A stretch of DNA of 58,407 nucleotides, from contig CAMIGX010000010.1 of assembly GCA_946221385.1 (NCBI GenBank), positions 1 to 58,407 on the forward strand, read 5' to 3'. The position numbers were made by a program, and so were the translations under genes. This stretch comes from an uncultured Propionimicrobium sp. (GTDB lineage Bacteria > Actinomycetota > Actinomycetes > Propionibacteriales > Propionibacteriaceae). Under the pieces are notes generated by a model. The model saw only the letters and a list, made by a program, of their open reading frames with translations. It was not told the DNA's origin and searched no databases. This document shows, piece after piece, positions 23,211 to 32,992 of this stretch. Position 1 is the first letter of the stretch, and every line of letters starts with the position of its first letter.

Positions 23211-24279
23211 TTGCCCATCCCCTCTCTCGCAGCAGCGCACGCAATGCGTCAACTTGCTCAGGACGCACCTGCATGACCAACGCGCCGGTCGGCTGCGTCG
23301 GATCGTGCTCGATCGAAATGTCTTCGACGTTGACGTCAATCTCGCTGATGTCAGCAAACAGCTTGCCCATCGCGCCCGGTGCGTCGGGAATCAACACCGA
23401 CACTGCGACGAACTGCTCGGGATCCTTGCCGGCTCGACCTGGCAACGCGCTCGCTCCACGTCGACCCCGCTCGACCAGGCTGCTGACGCTCGTCGGTTCA
23501 TCAAGATTGCTGATCAGCGCATCTAGATCGTCGCGCACAGCGATCAGTTGCGTCCGCACCTGTTCACGATTGCCGGCCACGATCTGTCGCCAAAGTTCAG
23601 GCTCGCTGCCGGCGATCCGCGTCATGTCGCGCACACCTTGACCCGCCAACTGCAGATCTTCGCCGGGCACCTGCGCGAGGCGGGCTGCCGTCAACGAACT
23701 CATCAGCTGTGGCAGATGACTGACCTCAGCGACCGCACGATCGTGGTCTTCGGCACTGCGGATCAGCATCCGCGCACGTGTTGAGCGGACCATCGTCTTG
23801 ACCCGATCAGTAGCCCAGCCGACGCTGAACTCACTTGGCGTGACGACCCAAATTCGGTCATCAAAGAGCTCCGAGGCGGCCGTCAGCGGACCGCTCAGCG
23901 CTGATCCAGCCATCGGATGGGAGCCCACGTAGCGTTCAACGCCGGGGGTTTCGGTCAACTGCGCTAGGATGTGGCTCTTGACCGAGCCGACGTCGGTGAT
24001 CGCCGCATTCGGATAACGCGCGAGTGCTTTGGCGACGACAGCAGCGATCGACGCCGGCGGCACCGCGACGACGACGAGTTTTACCTCTTCGTCGGTTGCG
24101 ACTTGGTCGACGCTGCCAGCGCCGCGACCAGATGCGACCACAGCGTGCGAATTGTTGATGTCGATGACCTGCACATCGACATTTCGCCTAGTCAATGCGC
24201 AACCTACGGACGCGCCGATGAGCCCAGCGCCGATGACGACGGTCGGGCTGATCTCAGCGAAATCGGGTTGCGGAGCCAT
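23197..24279 (-). CDS. tyrA: Prephenate dehydrogenase with ACT domain
   Basis: 360 residues from the ATG at 24279 (AGGA 8 nt upstream); a GTG at 24285 overlapping the trmI stop is also possible. NAD(P)-binding VVIGAGLIGASVG is at the N-terminus, prephenate-site residues occur around YVGSHPMAGSALSG, and the C-terminal ACT domain (SVLIPDAPGAMGKLFADISE) suggests feedback control by an aromatic amino acid. It oxidatively decarboxylates prephenate to 4-hydroxyphenylpyruvate for tyrosine. The aminotransferase at 38.9-40.1 kb and the aroCKB genes belong to the same pathway. Confidence 0.93.
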   Translation of the reverse strand: MAPQPDFAEISPTVVIGAGLIGASVGCALTRRNVDVQVIDINNSHAVVASGRGAGSVDQVATDEEVKLVVVAVPPASIAAVVAKALARYPNAAITDVGSVKSHILAQLTETPGVERYVGSHPMAGSALSGPLTAASELFDDRIWVVTPSEFSVGWATDRVKTMVRSTRARMLIRSAEDHDRAVAEVSHLPQLMSSLTAARLAQVPGEDLQLAGQGVRDMTRIAGSEPELWRQIVAGNREQVRTQLIAVRDDLDALISNLDEPTSVSSLVERGRRGASALPGRAGKDPEQFVAVSVLIPDAPGAMGKLFADISEIDVNVEDISIEHDPTQPTGALVMQVRPEQVDALRALLRERGWANGRD

Positions 24280-24281
24280 GC

Positions 24282-25316
24282 TCACTGTCCTTCAGCTTCG
24301 GTGTGGCCGTGGGTATCCCACTTGCGAGTTTCGCGCAGCAGATTGCGTCCTGAATCTTCGATGCCACCGGATTCGATGCCAGCTTGCGCGCGGGCACGGT
24401 TAGCGGCAAGGTGCTCAGCAGTCACATTGCGCGGGATCGGACCCTGATAGTCCGGTCCATAGGCGCCCGGTGCGGGACGACGCTTGCGCATCGGCGCGGT
24501 GACGCCGGGGGCCAGTCGTCGGGTGATGACCAGAAAACCGGTATGTGCGCTGGTGCCATGTCCAGGACGGATCGCCAGGCCTTCGGCGTGCCATTCGCGG
24601 GTCGTCGTCTCGGTCGCGGTCGGCTCCAGAAAACCGCCGTGGGCGCGCAACTCGTCCATGACGCGGCCCATCTGCGTCGTCGTCGCGACATAGCAACACA
24701 GCAATCCGCCAGGCACCAGGACGCGGCTGACTGCGTCAATGCATTCCCAGGGCGCCAGCATGTCCAAGATGACGCGGTCGACAGGTTCGTCGACGATGTC
24801 TTCGGCAAGATCACCGACGGTGATCGTCCAGTTCTGCGGCACCTGGCCCATGAATTCGGCGACATTGCGCCGCGCGACGGTGGCGAACTGCTCGCGTCGC
24901 TCATAGGAGTGCAAAGAACCGCCAGGGCCGATCGCGCGCAACAAGACCAGCGACAAAGATCCCGAACCGACGCCAGCCTCCAAGACCCGGGCGCCGGGGA
25001 AAATGTCGGCCCACATGACGATCTGCGCCGCGTCCTTGGGATAGATGATCGCTGCTTCGCGCGGCATCGAAACCATGTATTGACTCAGCAACGGCCTAAA
25101 GACCATGAACTGCAGGCCTTGGACGGTGGTGACGATGATGCCTTCGTCTTGGCCGATGATGTCGTCATGTGATAGCGCGCCCTTGGTTGTGTGGAAGATC
25201 TTGCCCGGCGTCAACAGCAGCGAATGGCGGTGGCCTTTAGCGTCGGTCAGCGTGACGCGCTCATTAGCCTGCAGTTTGCCGTGCACTACTCCCGACCAGC
25301 TTGCTTGCTCACTCAC
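24282..25316 (-). CDS. trmI: tRNA (adenine-58-N1)-methyltransferase TrmI
   Basis: 344 residues. An N-terminal beta domain precedes a Rossmann methyltransferase with VLEAGVGSGSLSL (SAM loop) and ILDMLAPWE (catalytic DxL/APW motif). It makes m1A58 in the T-loop of tRNAs, often as a homotetramer. The C-terminal extension of about 60 residues is basic. GTG start at 25316, overlapping the HAD gene stop by four bases (GTGA). In many actinobacteria this gene lies near the proteasome cluster; no proteasome gene is seen here, though a PAC2 gene lies about 5 kb away. Confidence 0.93.
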   Translation of the reverse strand: MSEQASWSGVVHGKLQANERVTLTDAKGHRHSLLLTPGKIFHTTKGALSHDDIIGQDEGIIVTTVQGLQFMVFRPLLSQYMVSMPREAAIIYPKDAAQIVMWADIFPGARVLEAGVGSGSLSLVLLRAIGPGGSLHSYERREQFATVARRNVAEFMGQVPQNWTITVGDLAEDIVDEPVDRVILDMLAPWECIDAVSRVLVPGGLLCCYVATTTQMGRVMDELRAHGGFLEPTATETTTREWHAEGLAIRPGHGTSAHTGFLVITRRLAPGVTAPMRKRRPAPGAYGPDYQGPIPRNVTAEHLAANRARAQAGIESGGIEDSGRNLLRETRKWDTHGHTEAEGQ

Positions 25317-26101
25317 TCAGCAGCTCCTCGCGACGCGGCCAATTCAGCGCTTAGTTGGGCATGCCAACGCTGCAAGTCTGCGACGTGGACCCCTGACAGC
25401 GAGTCGAGCACTACCATGCCGGGTGCAGGATCATGCTTGGTGGTGGTCTGTAGAGCCACTACCGGCGCGCCGCTGGCTCGTCCGGAGGCGACACCAGGCT
25501 TGGAATCTTCCAAGACGATGCACTGCTCGATTGGCACACCAATGCGTTGCGCAGCGGTGAAATAGCTTTCTGGATCAGGTTTGCCCTTCGTCACCGATTG
25601 GCCGTCGACGATGGCACCGACTTTGACGTCGACCCGATCGAGCACCGCATTTAGCAGTTCAGGCGGGCTGGACGAAGCGACCGCTAACTTCAGTCCAGCA
25701 GCGGCGCACTGTGCTAATAGCTGCTGCGAACCAGGAGCCCACGGCACATCGCCAGCATTGGTGTGTGCCACGACGCTCATGAATAGCTCTTGGTAGATGC
25801 TCCAGTCGTATTGCTCAACGACCTTGCCTTGAGCCTGCGCTGCCTCGCGAAGCGCGCCTGCGACTCGCCGCCACGGCGCTCCGGTCAGCTGGATAGCGTC
25901 CTCATGGGTCCACACGGCGCCATACTTCGCCATGAACTCATGCTCAGCGCGCTGCCAGGCCGGCTCAGTGTCGACTAGGGTGCCGTCAAAATCCCACAGC
26001 ACCGCCAGCAGCGGTGGTGTCTGCATGGGTTGGGCTGGCGACGAAGGCTGAGCGGTGAGGTCTGTTTGCATGGTGGCCTCAGGCGAAATCTGTTCAGTCA
26101 T
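25313..26101 (-). CDS. HAD-superfamily phosphatase (beta-phosphoglucomutase-like)
   Basis: 262 residues. Motif I DFDGTLVDTEP is preceded by about 35 residues of low-complexity N-terminus, so an inner start at M26 is possible. SSSPPELL (motif II), GKPDPE with the motif III Lys, and LEDSKPGVASG (motif IV) are intact, and the helical cap is subclass C1. The family hydrolyses small phosphate esters; the substrate is unknown. It leads the trmI-tyrA-cmk-der operon and lies 133 bp downstream of metH, a conserved adjacency in actinobacteria. Confidence 0.88.
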   Translation of the reverse strand: MTEQISPEATMQTDLTAQPSSPAQPMQTPPLLAVLWDFDGTLVDTEPAWQRAEHEFMAKYGAVWTHEDAIQLTGAPWRRVAGALREAAQAQGKVVEQYDWSIYQELFMSVVAHTNAGDVPWAPGSQQLLAQCAAAGLKLAVASSSPPELLNAVLDRVDVKVGAIVDGQSVTKGKPDPESYFTAAQRIGVPIEQCIVLEDSKPGVASGRASGAPVVALQTTTKHDPAPGMVVLDSLSGVHVADLQRWHAQLSAELAASRGAAE

Positions 26102-26234
26102 GATGTCTCAATTGTGGCATCTTGCATCGAACGCTGGGATGACGCGCTCGCCGACATGACCGATCGGTGCGAACCAATACCGTATGCCGCGTCCTTTACG
26201 CGGCCATCGTGAGCCATCGCCGGCGATGCAACCA

Positions 26235-29200
26235 TCAGGCGCTGAAATATTTCGCCTGCGGATGGTGGACGATGATCGCGTCGGTGGATTGTTCTGGGTC
26301 GAGCTGGAATTCCTCGCTGAGGTGCACCCCGATCCGTTCGGCTTCGAGCAGTTCGACCAGCGGTGCTCGCATTTCTAGGTCTGGGCAGGCGGGGTATCCG
26401 AAGCTATAGCGCGAACCTCGATAGGCCTGCTTTGCTACCTGCTCGTCGATGCTGCCTTCGTCGCCGGCGATGCCGAGCTCTTGACGAACGCGATGGTGCC
26501 AAAACTCGGCGAGCGCTTCGGTCAGTTGCACCGACAGGCCATGCAATTCCAAGTAATCCCGATAGGCATTTGACGCATACAGTTCGCCGGTCGCCTGCGA
26601 GATCTGCTGGCCCATCGTCACCAATTGCAAGGCGATGACGTCAGGACCAAACTGCGCGGCTTCGTCGCGATCGCGGAAGAAATCTGCGATGCATAATCGT
26701 CGATCACGGGCCTGGCGCGGATAGTTCCAGCGTGCGACTTCACGCTCCGGGTCCGATGGGTCGGCCAAGACCAGCGACTGTCCTTCTGACCAACACGGGA
26801 AGTAGCCGTAGCTGACAGCGAACTGGCCCCAGCCGCGGGCTTGGATTTCGTTCAGCAAGGCACGCATGCGCGGCCGGCCCTCAGTCTCGGCGAGCTCCTC
26901 GTAGCTCATGCCCTCGCGCGTGCCGCGTAAGCCCCAGCGTCCCATCAATGTTGCGCGCTCATCGAGCCAATCGGTGATATCGGCCAGCTGAATGCCTTTG
27001 ACGACTTTCGTCCCCCAAAATGGCGGCTGCGGCACGTCAACCCCACCCGGAACCGGACGAGTCACCTCCGAACGTCGCTCGTCAGCTTCGACGGTCGGTT
27101 GTTCGACCTGCTTGACGCGACGATGCCGGCGCTGCGGCAATGTCGCGCCCGGCTCGCCGCGTTTCATCGCCATCATGGTCTCTAGCAGTGAAAGGCCTTC
27201 GAATGCGTCCTTGGCGTAACGGACTGTGCCGTCGTAGAGCTCGGCTAAATCTTCGTCGACATATGTCCTAGTCAGCGCAGCTCCGCCGAGCAAGACTGGA
27301 TATTTCTCAGCGAGCCCGCGGGCATTGAGCTCCAGCAGATTGTCCTTCATGACCAGGGTCGATTTGACCAGCAGCCCGGACATGCCGACGACGTCTGCAT
27401 TGTGTTCTTCAGCCGCCGCTGCGATCGCACTGATTGGCTGTTTGATGCCGAGATTGATCACCGTGTAGCCGTTATTGGACACGATGATGTCGACCAGATT
27501 CTTGCCGATGTCGTGCACATCACCCGACACCGTCGCGATGACCATGGTGCCCTTGCCTGCACCAGCAGCCGAGGAGTCCATGTGCGGTTCCAGATAGGCG
27601 ACAGCCTTCTTCATCGTCTCGGCTGATTGCAGCACGAAGGGCAGCTGCATCTGGCCCGAACCGAACAGTTCACCGACGGTCTTCATGCCGTCAAGTAGGT
27701 CGTCATTGATGATGTCGAGGGGATCCTTTTCGCGCATCGCCGCGTCGAGATCGTCAGCCAGTCCCTTGTCATTGCCGTCGACGATGCGCCGAGCCAGCCG
27801 CTCGGCAAGCGGCAGGCTGACCATTTCGGCCTCGCGCCGCTCGCGCATCGATGACGCAGAGACCCCAGCGAACAGTTCCAGCAGCCGAGCTAGCGGATCG
27901 TAATCTTCGCTGCGCCGGTCGTAGATCAAATCGAGCGCGACTTGATATTGCTCTTCGGGAATACGGTCGACCGGCATGATTCTGGCGACCGAGACGATCG
28001 CTGAATCCAAGCCGGCTTTGACGCACTCGTCGAGGAATACCGAGTTCAAGACGACGCGAGCCGCCGGGCTGAGGCCGAAGGAGATATTCGACACGCCCAG
28101 TGTCGTCAAGACCTCGGGGTGCCGGCTCTTGAGCTCGCGGATCGCTTCGATGGTCTCGATGCCGTCGCGGCGGGTCTCGTCTTGTCCGGTACCAATCGGG
28201 AAGGTCAGGCAGTCGACGAGGATGTCACCCTCAGCCATGCCCCAGTTCGTCGTCAGATCCGCGATGAGCCGCTCGGCGACCCGTACTTTCCATTCGGCGG
28301 TGCGGGCCTGTCCGTCTTCGTCAATCGTCAAGGCGACGACGGCCGCGCCATGCTCGGCGATGATCGGCATTACTTTTTGGAAGCGGGAATTTGGGCCGTC
28401 GCCGTCTTCATAGTTGACGGAGTTGACGATCGCGCGACCAGCCAGATGGTTCAAGCCGATCTCGACGACTGGCGCTTCGGTGGAATCGATCATGATCGGC
28501 AGCGTCACCGCGGTCGCGAAGCGGCTGGCGACCTGTGCCATGTCTGCGGTGCCGTCTCGTCCGACGTAGTCGACGCATAGATCTAGGACGTGCGCGCCTT
28601 GCTTGGACTGATCCTTGGCGATGTCGACGCATTGATCCCAGTCGCCGGCGAGCATGGCTTCGCGGAAAGCCTTGGAGCCATTGGCGTTGGTGCGCTCTCC
28701 AATCGCCAAATAGGACGTGTCCTGCTTCAGCTGGGTTGACGCATACAGCGAGGACACCGAATTTGGATGCTGGGGATTGCGGGCCTTGAGCGGCTTGTAC
28801 TCCCCCAGCATCTCGCGCAGCGCAGCGATGTGCTCGGGGTTCGTGCCGCAGCAGCCGCCGATCATGTTCAATCCGAATCGGTCTAGATATTCGCCCAAGG
28901 CCGCGACTAGTTCTTCTGGAGTGAGCGAATAGACCGCGCCTTCAGCGGTCAACACCGGCAGGCCGGCGTTCGGCATGACGGAGACCGGCAGCGGAGTCGA
29001 TTGCGCGAGATAGCGCAGATGTTCGCTCATTTCATCCGGTCCGGTCGCGCAGTTCAGGCCGATCATGTCGATGCCAAGCGGCTCCAAACTGGTCAGCGCG
29101 GCGCCGATCTCGGAACCCAGCAGCATCGAGCCGGTGGCTTCGACGGTGACCGAAACGAAGATCGGTAGCTCGACCCCCAGCTTGGCGCGGGCCCGTTTAG

Positions 29201-29714
29201 CGGCGATGACGGCGGCCTTAGCCTGCAAGAGGTCCTGGCAGGTCTCCAGCAAGACGGCGTCGATGCCGCCGGCGATCATCGCTTCGATCTGACGCTGGAA
29301 GCCGTCGCGGATCGCAGTGAATTCGATGTGGCCAAGGGTCGGCAGTTTCGTTCCCGGCCCGACCGAACCGAGCACAAATCTGGGGCGCTGTGGCGTGCTG
29401 AATTCGTCAGCAATTTCACGTGCGATACGTGCGCCGGCCCCAGCTAATTCTTCGATCTGATCAGGGATGTCATATTCGCCCAGCGCAGCAAGATTTGCGC
29501 CGAAGGTATTAGTGGTAATCAAATCGCTGCCGGCGCTTAGATAGCTGCGGTGAATTTCAGCGACGATTTCTGGGCGGCTGCGATTCAGCACCTCATTGCA
29601 ACCGTCGTAACCCTCAAAATCAGCCAGGCTCAAATTATGCCGTTGCAGCATCGTGCCCATCGCACCATCAGCGAGTAGGACGTGGTCGTGCAATTGGTCG
29701 AGCAATGATGGCAT
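26235..29714 (-). CDS. metH: Cobalamin-dependent methionine synthase
   Basis: 1159 residues from the ATG at 29714 (MPSLLDQLHDH); the frame is open further upstream but without family similarity. All four modules are present: homocysteine-binding with zinc cysteines (GLNCATGP, GGCCGTNPEH), pterin-binding (AIGERTNANGSKAFREA), cobalamin-binding with the DVHDIGKN histidine, and the AdoMet reactivation domain (SFGYPACPDLE). It methylates homocysteine using methyl-tetrahydrofolate. No B12 riboswitch is visible upstream. The CbiZ-like gene at 42-43 kb could support its cofactor supply. Confidence 0.97.
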   Translation of the reverse strand: MPSLLDQLHDHVLLADGAMGTMLQRHNLSLADFEGYDGCNEVLNRSRPEIVAEIHRSYLSAGSDLITTNTFGANLAALGEYDIPDQIEELAGAGARIAREIADEFSTPQRPRFVLGSVGPGTKLPTLGHIEFTAIRDGFQRQIEAMIAGGIDAVLLETCQDLLQAKAAVIAAKRARAKLGVELPIFVSVTVEATGSMLLGSEIGAALTSLEPLGIDMIGLNCATGPDEMSEHLRYLAQSTPLPVSVMPNAGLPVLTAEGAVYSLTPEELVAALGEYLDRFGLNMIGGCCGTNPEHIAALREMLGEYKPLKARNPQHPNSVSSLYASTQLKQDTSYLAIGERTNANGSKAFREAMLAGDWDQCVDIAKDQSKQGAHVLDLCVDYVGRDGTADMAQVASRFATAVTLPIMIDSTEAPVVEIGLNHLAGRAIVNSVNYEDGDGPNSRFQKVMPIIAEHGAAVVALTIDEDGQARTAEWKVRVAERLIADLTTNWGMAEGDILVDCLTFPIGTGQDETRRDGIETIEAIRELKSRHPEVLTTLGVSNISFGLSPAARVVLNSVFLDECVKAGLDSAIVSVARIMPVDRIPEEQYQVALDLIYDRRSEDYDPLARLLELFAGVSASSMRERREAEMVSLPLAERLARRIVDGNDKGLADDLDAAMREKDPLDIINDDLLDGMKTVGELFGSGQMQLPFVLQSAETMKKAVAYLEPHMDSSAAGAGKGTMVIATVSGDVHDIGKNLVDIIVSNNGYTVINLGIKQPISAIAAAAEEHNADVVGMSGLLVKSTLVMKDNLLELNARGLAEKYPVLLGGAALTRTYVDEDLAELYDGTVRYAKDAFEGLSLLETMMAMKRGEPGATLPQRRHRRVKQVEQPTVEADERRSEVTRPVPGGVDVPQPPFWGTKVVKGIQLADITDWLDERATLMGRWGLRGTREGMSYEELAETEGRPRMRALLNEIQARGWGQFAVSYGYFPCWSEGQSLVLADPSDPEREVARWNYPRQARDRRLCIADFFRDRDEAAQFGPDVIALQLVTMGQQISQATGELYASNAYRDYLELHGLSVQLTEALAEFWHHRVRQELGIAGDEGSIDEQVAKQAYRGSRYSFGYPACPDLEMRAPLVELLEAERIGVHLSEEFQLDPEQSTDAIIVHHPQAKYFSA

Positions 29715-29875
29715 GGGGTCCAGACTAGACAGCTTCGTCCGCCGGCTTAGACCTCGCCCGTAAGCTGAGCGGCTGCGCGTCGTCATTAGCAGGCCCATTG
29801 GCAGTTCACTAGCGGCGATTATGCTGTCAGCGCACCGCCCAGTATTCCGGCATTGCACTCAATAAGGTGAAGTGC

Positions 29876-30760
29876 ATGATCAACGGAGAATCAGCTGACG
29901 TGAGCGGGCCGAACTTGGCCGGGCTGCGCGGTCTGCGTAACCCGGTGGTCATCGCCGCCTTCGAAGGGTGGAATGACGCTGCCGACGCCGCGACCGAAGT
30001 GATCGAACATTTGACCCAGCAATATGCCACCGATTGCTTGTTCGAATTGGATCCCGAGGAATATTTCGATTTTCAAGACACTCGCCCGCGAGTGCAATTA
30101 GCTTTCGAAGGCAAGGAATTGGTCTGGCCGACGATTTCAGTGTCGATATGTCATTTGCCTGACCGCGACGCCGTGTTGCTTTTTGGTCCCGAACCGAATC
30201 TGCGCTGGCGTAGCTTCACCGCAAAAGTAGTTTCGGCCCTGCGCAGCATTCAGCCCGAAATGGTCATCTTGCTCGGCGCAATGTTGACTGACGCGCCACA
30301 CACCCGCCCGTTGCCGGTATCTGCGTCCAGCAATGATCCGGGGCTATCGCGGGCGCTCGGCTTTTCGCCGTCTAACTATGAAGGACCCACGGGCATCGTC
30401 GGCGTGTTAAATGAAGCCTGTGTGCGGGCTGGCTTGACGACGATCTCGTTGTGGGCATCAGTGCCGCATTATGTGGCTGCTCCCCCGAATCCGAAAGCCA
30501 CATTGGCGCTGCTGCAGCGCGTCGAGGACGTGCTGGACGAATCCTTAGCCCTCGGCGATCTGCCTGAACTGACCAAAGCCTGGGAACGCGGCGTCAACGA
30601 CCTGACCGCCGAAGATCCAGACATCACTGAGTACGTGGAAGCCCTCGAAGAGCAATCCGACGCGAGCGACTTACCTGAAGAGATCGGCGAAGCGATCGCT
30701 AACGAATTCGAGCGTTATCTGCGCCGTCGCGGACCAGACCAAGGCGGTTCGCAAGCTTAG
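29876..30760 (+). CDS. PAC2 (proteasome assembly chaperone 2-like) family protein
   Basis: 294 residues from the ATG at 29876, with AAGGTGA about 8 nt upstream; a GTG 9 bases earlier is in frame. The PAC2 core shows PVVIAAFEGWNDAADAAT near the start, RPRVQLAFEG, LLGAMLTDAPHTRP and GFSPSNYEGPTGIVGVLNEA. The C-terminal 80 residues are acidic and helical. Actinobacterial PAC2 proteins are conserved but their role is unproven; the name comes from eukaryotic proteasome chaperones. It is divergent from metH, an arrangement seen in other actinobacteria. Confidence 0.9.
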   Translation: MINGESADVSGPNLAGLRGLRNPVVIAAFEGWNDAADAATEVIEHLTQQYATDCLFELDPEEYFDFQDTRPRVQLAFEGKELVWPTISVSICHLPDRDAVLLFGPEPNLRWRSFTAKVVSALRSIQPEMVILLGAMLTDAPHTRPLPVSASSNDPGLSRALGFSPSNYEGPTGIVGVLNEACVRAGLTTISLWASVPHYVAAPPNPKATLALLQRVEDVLDESLALGDLPELTKAWERGVNDLTAEDPDITEYVEALEEQSDASDLPEEIGEAIANEFERYLRRRGPDQGGSQA

Positions 30761-30850
30761 TGTCCGTAATTGCCGCGCTGCCGAAATCGCTTGCACCAGT
30801 CGTTGCGATGCCAAGTCACTGTGCCGGGCAGGACTCTTGGCGGCCAGGAA

Positions 30851-31516
30851 TTAATGTTGGCAGGCAGAAATCGCCTTGTCGCGTAGCGCATTGACCATAG
30901 CGTCGGGATCCTCAGCGCGATAGACCGCAGAACCTGCGACGAATACGTCCGCGCCGGCTTCAGCCGCACGACCAATGGTGTCCATTGAGACCCCACCGTC
31001 GACCTGAATCCAGATCTCTTTGCCGCTTGCCTTGACCAGCTCGCGAGTGCGACGGATCTTCGGCAAGACCAGGTCTAAGAAGCTCTGGCCGCCGAAACCA
31101 GGCTCGACAGTCATCAGCAAGACCATATCGAGCTCGCTGATCATGTCGGCATATGGTTCGATCGGGGTCGCAGGCTTCAACGCCATCGAAACTCGGGTGC
31201 CGAGCTTCTTCAACTCCCGGGCAAGCCGGATCGGCGCCTTGGAAGCCTCGACGTGGAAAGTCACCGACTCGCAGCCGATCTCGGCGTACTGCGGCGCCCA
31301 AATATCGGCGTCGTCGATCATCAGGTGAATGTCCAATGGCAGATCGGTGTGCTTGCGCAGCGATTCGACGACCGGCAAGCCGAGCGTGAGATTGGGCACG
31401 AAGTGGTTGTCCATGACGTCAAAGTGGATGCCGTCGCTGCTGGGCACGCGGGCCACTTCGCCTGCGATATTGGCCAGATCAGCGTTCAAAATGCTGGGCA
31501 TGATGCGCATAGTCAT
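30851..31516 (-). CDS. rpe: Ribulose-phosphate 3-epimerase
   Basis: 221 residues from the ATG at 31516 (MTMRIMPSILNADLA); the second ATG at 31510 is equally plausible. TIM-barrel signatures are PSILNADLA, HFDVMDNHFVPNLTLG with the catalytic Asp and metal His, HLMI, MTVEPGFGGQSF and the second Asp in IQVDGGV. It interconverts ribulose-5-phosphate and xylulose-5-phosphate in the pentose phosphate pathway. It ends the long series begun by pyrD, 105 bp after rsmB, and is convergent with the PAC2 gene with no obvious hairpin between. Confidence 0.96.
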   Translation of the reverse strand: MTMRIMPSILNADLANIAGEVARVPSSDGIHFDVMDNHFVPNLTLGLPVVESLRKHTDLPLDIHLMIDDADIWAPQYAEIGCESVTFHVEASKAPIRLARELKKLGTRVSMALKPATPIEPYADMISELDMVLLMTVEPGFGGQSFLDLVLPKIRRTRELVKASGKEIWIQVDGGVSMDTIGRAAEAGADVFVAGSAVYRAEDPDAMVNALRDKAISACQH

Positions 31517-31621
31517 GTCGTCGAGCCTAGTCAAAATCAGCTGCCTAGGGGCGAGCAGGCTGGGAGCCAGCCGCCAAGTGAATTGGCATCGATACGAGTG
31601 CACCCTTGCGATGGCTGCCTG

Positions 31622-32992
31622 CTAGGAGTTGCGCGCTATCAGGGCGCAGAACATTGCATCGCTTTGATGTCGATGCGGGAACAGCTGGATACACTGCGGA
31701 TTCAACGCGCTGGCTGCTGACGGCACCTGCGGCAAATAGCTCGGCGCAGCTAGCAGCCGGTAGCCGGCTGGCAACTGGGCGATGATGTCGACTGTCTCGC
31801 GTGGATGTGGTGAACATGTGATGTAGGCCACCACCCCGCCTGGTCGGACGCTGTCCAGCGCAGTTCGCAGCAGCCGAGCTTGTAGCTCAACCAGCCGGTC
31901 AACATCGCACGGATTGCGTCGCCAACGAGACTCTGGACGTCGTCGCAACGCCCCCAATCCCGAGCACGGCACATCCGCTACGACTAGGGAAAATGCCTCG
32001 GGTCGCCAAGCAGGCACGGTGCCATCTGCGACGATGACCTGGTGGCCTGCCGGATATGCACGCAGCGCTTTAGCCACTAGTCCTGCGCGATGTGGCTGCA
32101 ACTCGGCCGACATCAAAGCGGCTGGCGCTAGGCCACGCAAGAGCGCAGATTTCCCGCCCGGCCCAGCGCACATATCCAGCCACGGACCATTTGCGCCAAA
32201 TTCATGAGCCGCGTTTACGGCCGCTTGAATAACTAGCTGGCTGCCCTCGTCTTGTACTCCCGCGCGGCCTTCACGCACTGCTGCTACGTCGGCTGGCGCG
32301 CCCGCCCGGCTGGCACCATAGGGCGACCAGCGGGCAGGTTCCGCGTCAGATTCAAGGAGTTCTCGCCGCTCGGCCAGACCTGGACGAACGACCAACATCG
32401 GCATAGCCGGCGCGTTATCCGCAGCCAGCAGTTGGGCTAGTTCTTCGTCGGCCGCCGGGCCGAGCGAGTCGGCTAACGCATCGACGATCCACCTCGGATG
32501 ACCATGTTCAAAAGCCAACCGATCCCGCAGCTGCGCGTCGCCGTAGAGCTGTGCTGTCCAGCCTGACCAGTCGTGAGCAGCCATCTTGCGGATGACGGCA
32601 TTGACCAAGCCAGTCACTCGTTCACCGATCATGACGCCAGCCAGCTCGACCGTCGTCGAGACCGCGGCATGCTGGGGGGTGCGCATGCCGAATAGTTGCT
32701 GCGCCCCGATCCGTAGCACCGTGCGCACCTCAAGGTCGAGGCTCGTCACGTCTTTACCCGAGGCAGCAGCGATGACCTCATCGAAGCTGCCCTGCATGCG
32801 TGCCGCGCCGAAAAACAATTCCGTAGCGAAGGCTGCATCGCGTCCACTGAGCTCATTGGCGGTCAACAGACCTGGCCAAATCAAGTTCGCAAATGCGTCA
32901 ACAGCCTCGACTTCGAGCAAGCCTCGATAGGCCACACCGCGGGCTGGATCGATGCGTCGTCGGCCACGTCGCAGCCGGATCCGCTCAGCCAA
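31622..32992 (-). CDS. rsmB: 16S rRNA (cytosine-967-C5)-methyltransferase
   Basis: 456 residues from a TTG at 32992, chosen because it overlaps the fmt stop by 8 bases and has GGAG 8 nt upstream; no ATG exists near the domain start. A NusB-like RNA-binding domain (about 20-140) precedes a SAM methyltransferase with the motif IV cysteine in DVPCSGLGALRRRPE and the catalytic motif VI cysteine in YITCSPHP. It methylates C967 of 16S rRNA. The fmt-rsmB pairing is widespread and here coupled by overlap. Confidence 0.93.
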   Translation of the reverse strand: MAERIRLRRGRRRIDPARGVAYRGLLEVEAVDAFANLIWPGLLTANELSGRDAAFATELFFGAARMQGSFDEVIAAASGKDVTSLDLEVRTVLRIGAQQLFGMRTPQHAAVSTTVELAGVMIGERVTGLVNAVIRKMAAHDWSGWTAQLYGDAQLRDRLAFEHGHPRWIVDALADSLGPAADEELAQLLAADNAPAMPMLVVRPGLAERRELLESDAEPARWSPYGASRAGAPADVAAVREGRAGVQDEGSQLVIQAAVNAAHEFGANGPWLDMCAGPGGKSALLRGLAPAALMSAELQPHRAGLVAKALRAYPAGHQVIVADGTVPAWRPEAFSLVVADVPCSGLGALRRRPESRWRRNPCDVDRLVELQARLLRTALDSVRPGGVVAYITCSPHPRETVDIIAQLPAGYRLLAAPSYLPQVPSAASALNPQCIQLFPHRHQSDAMFCALIARNS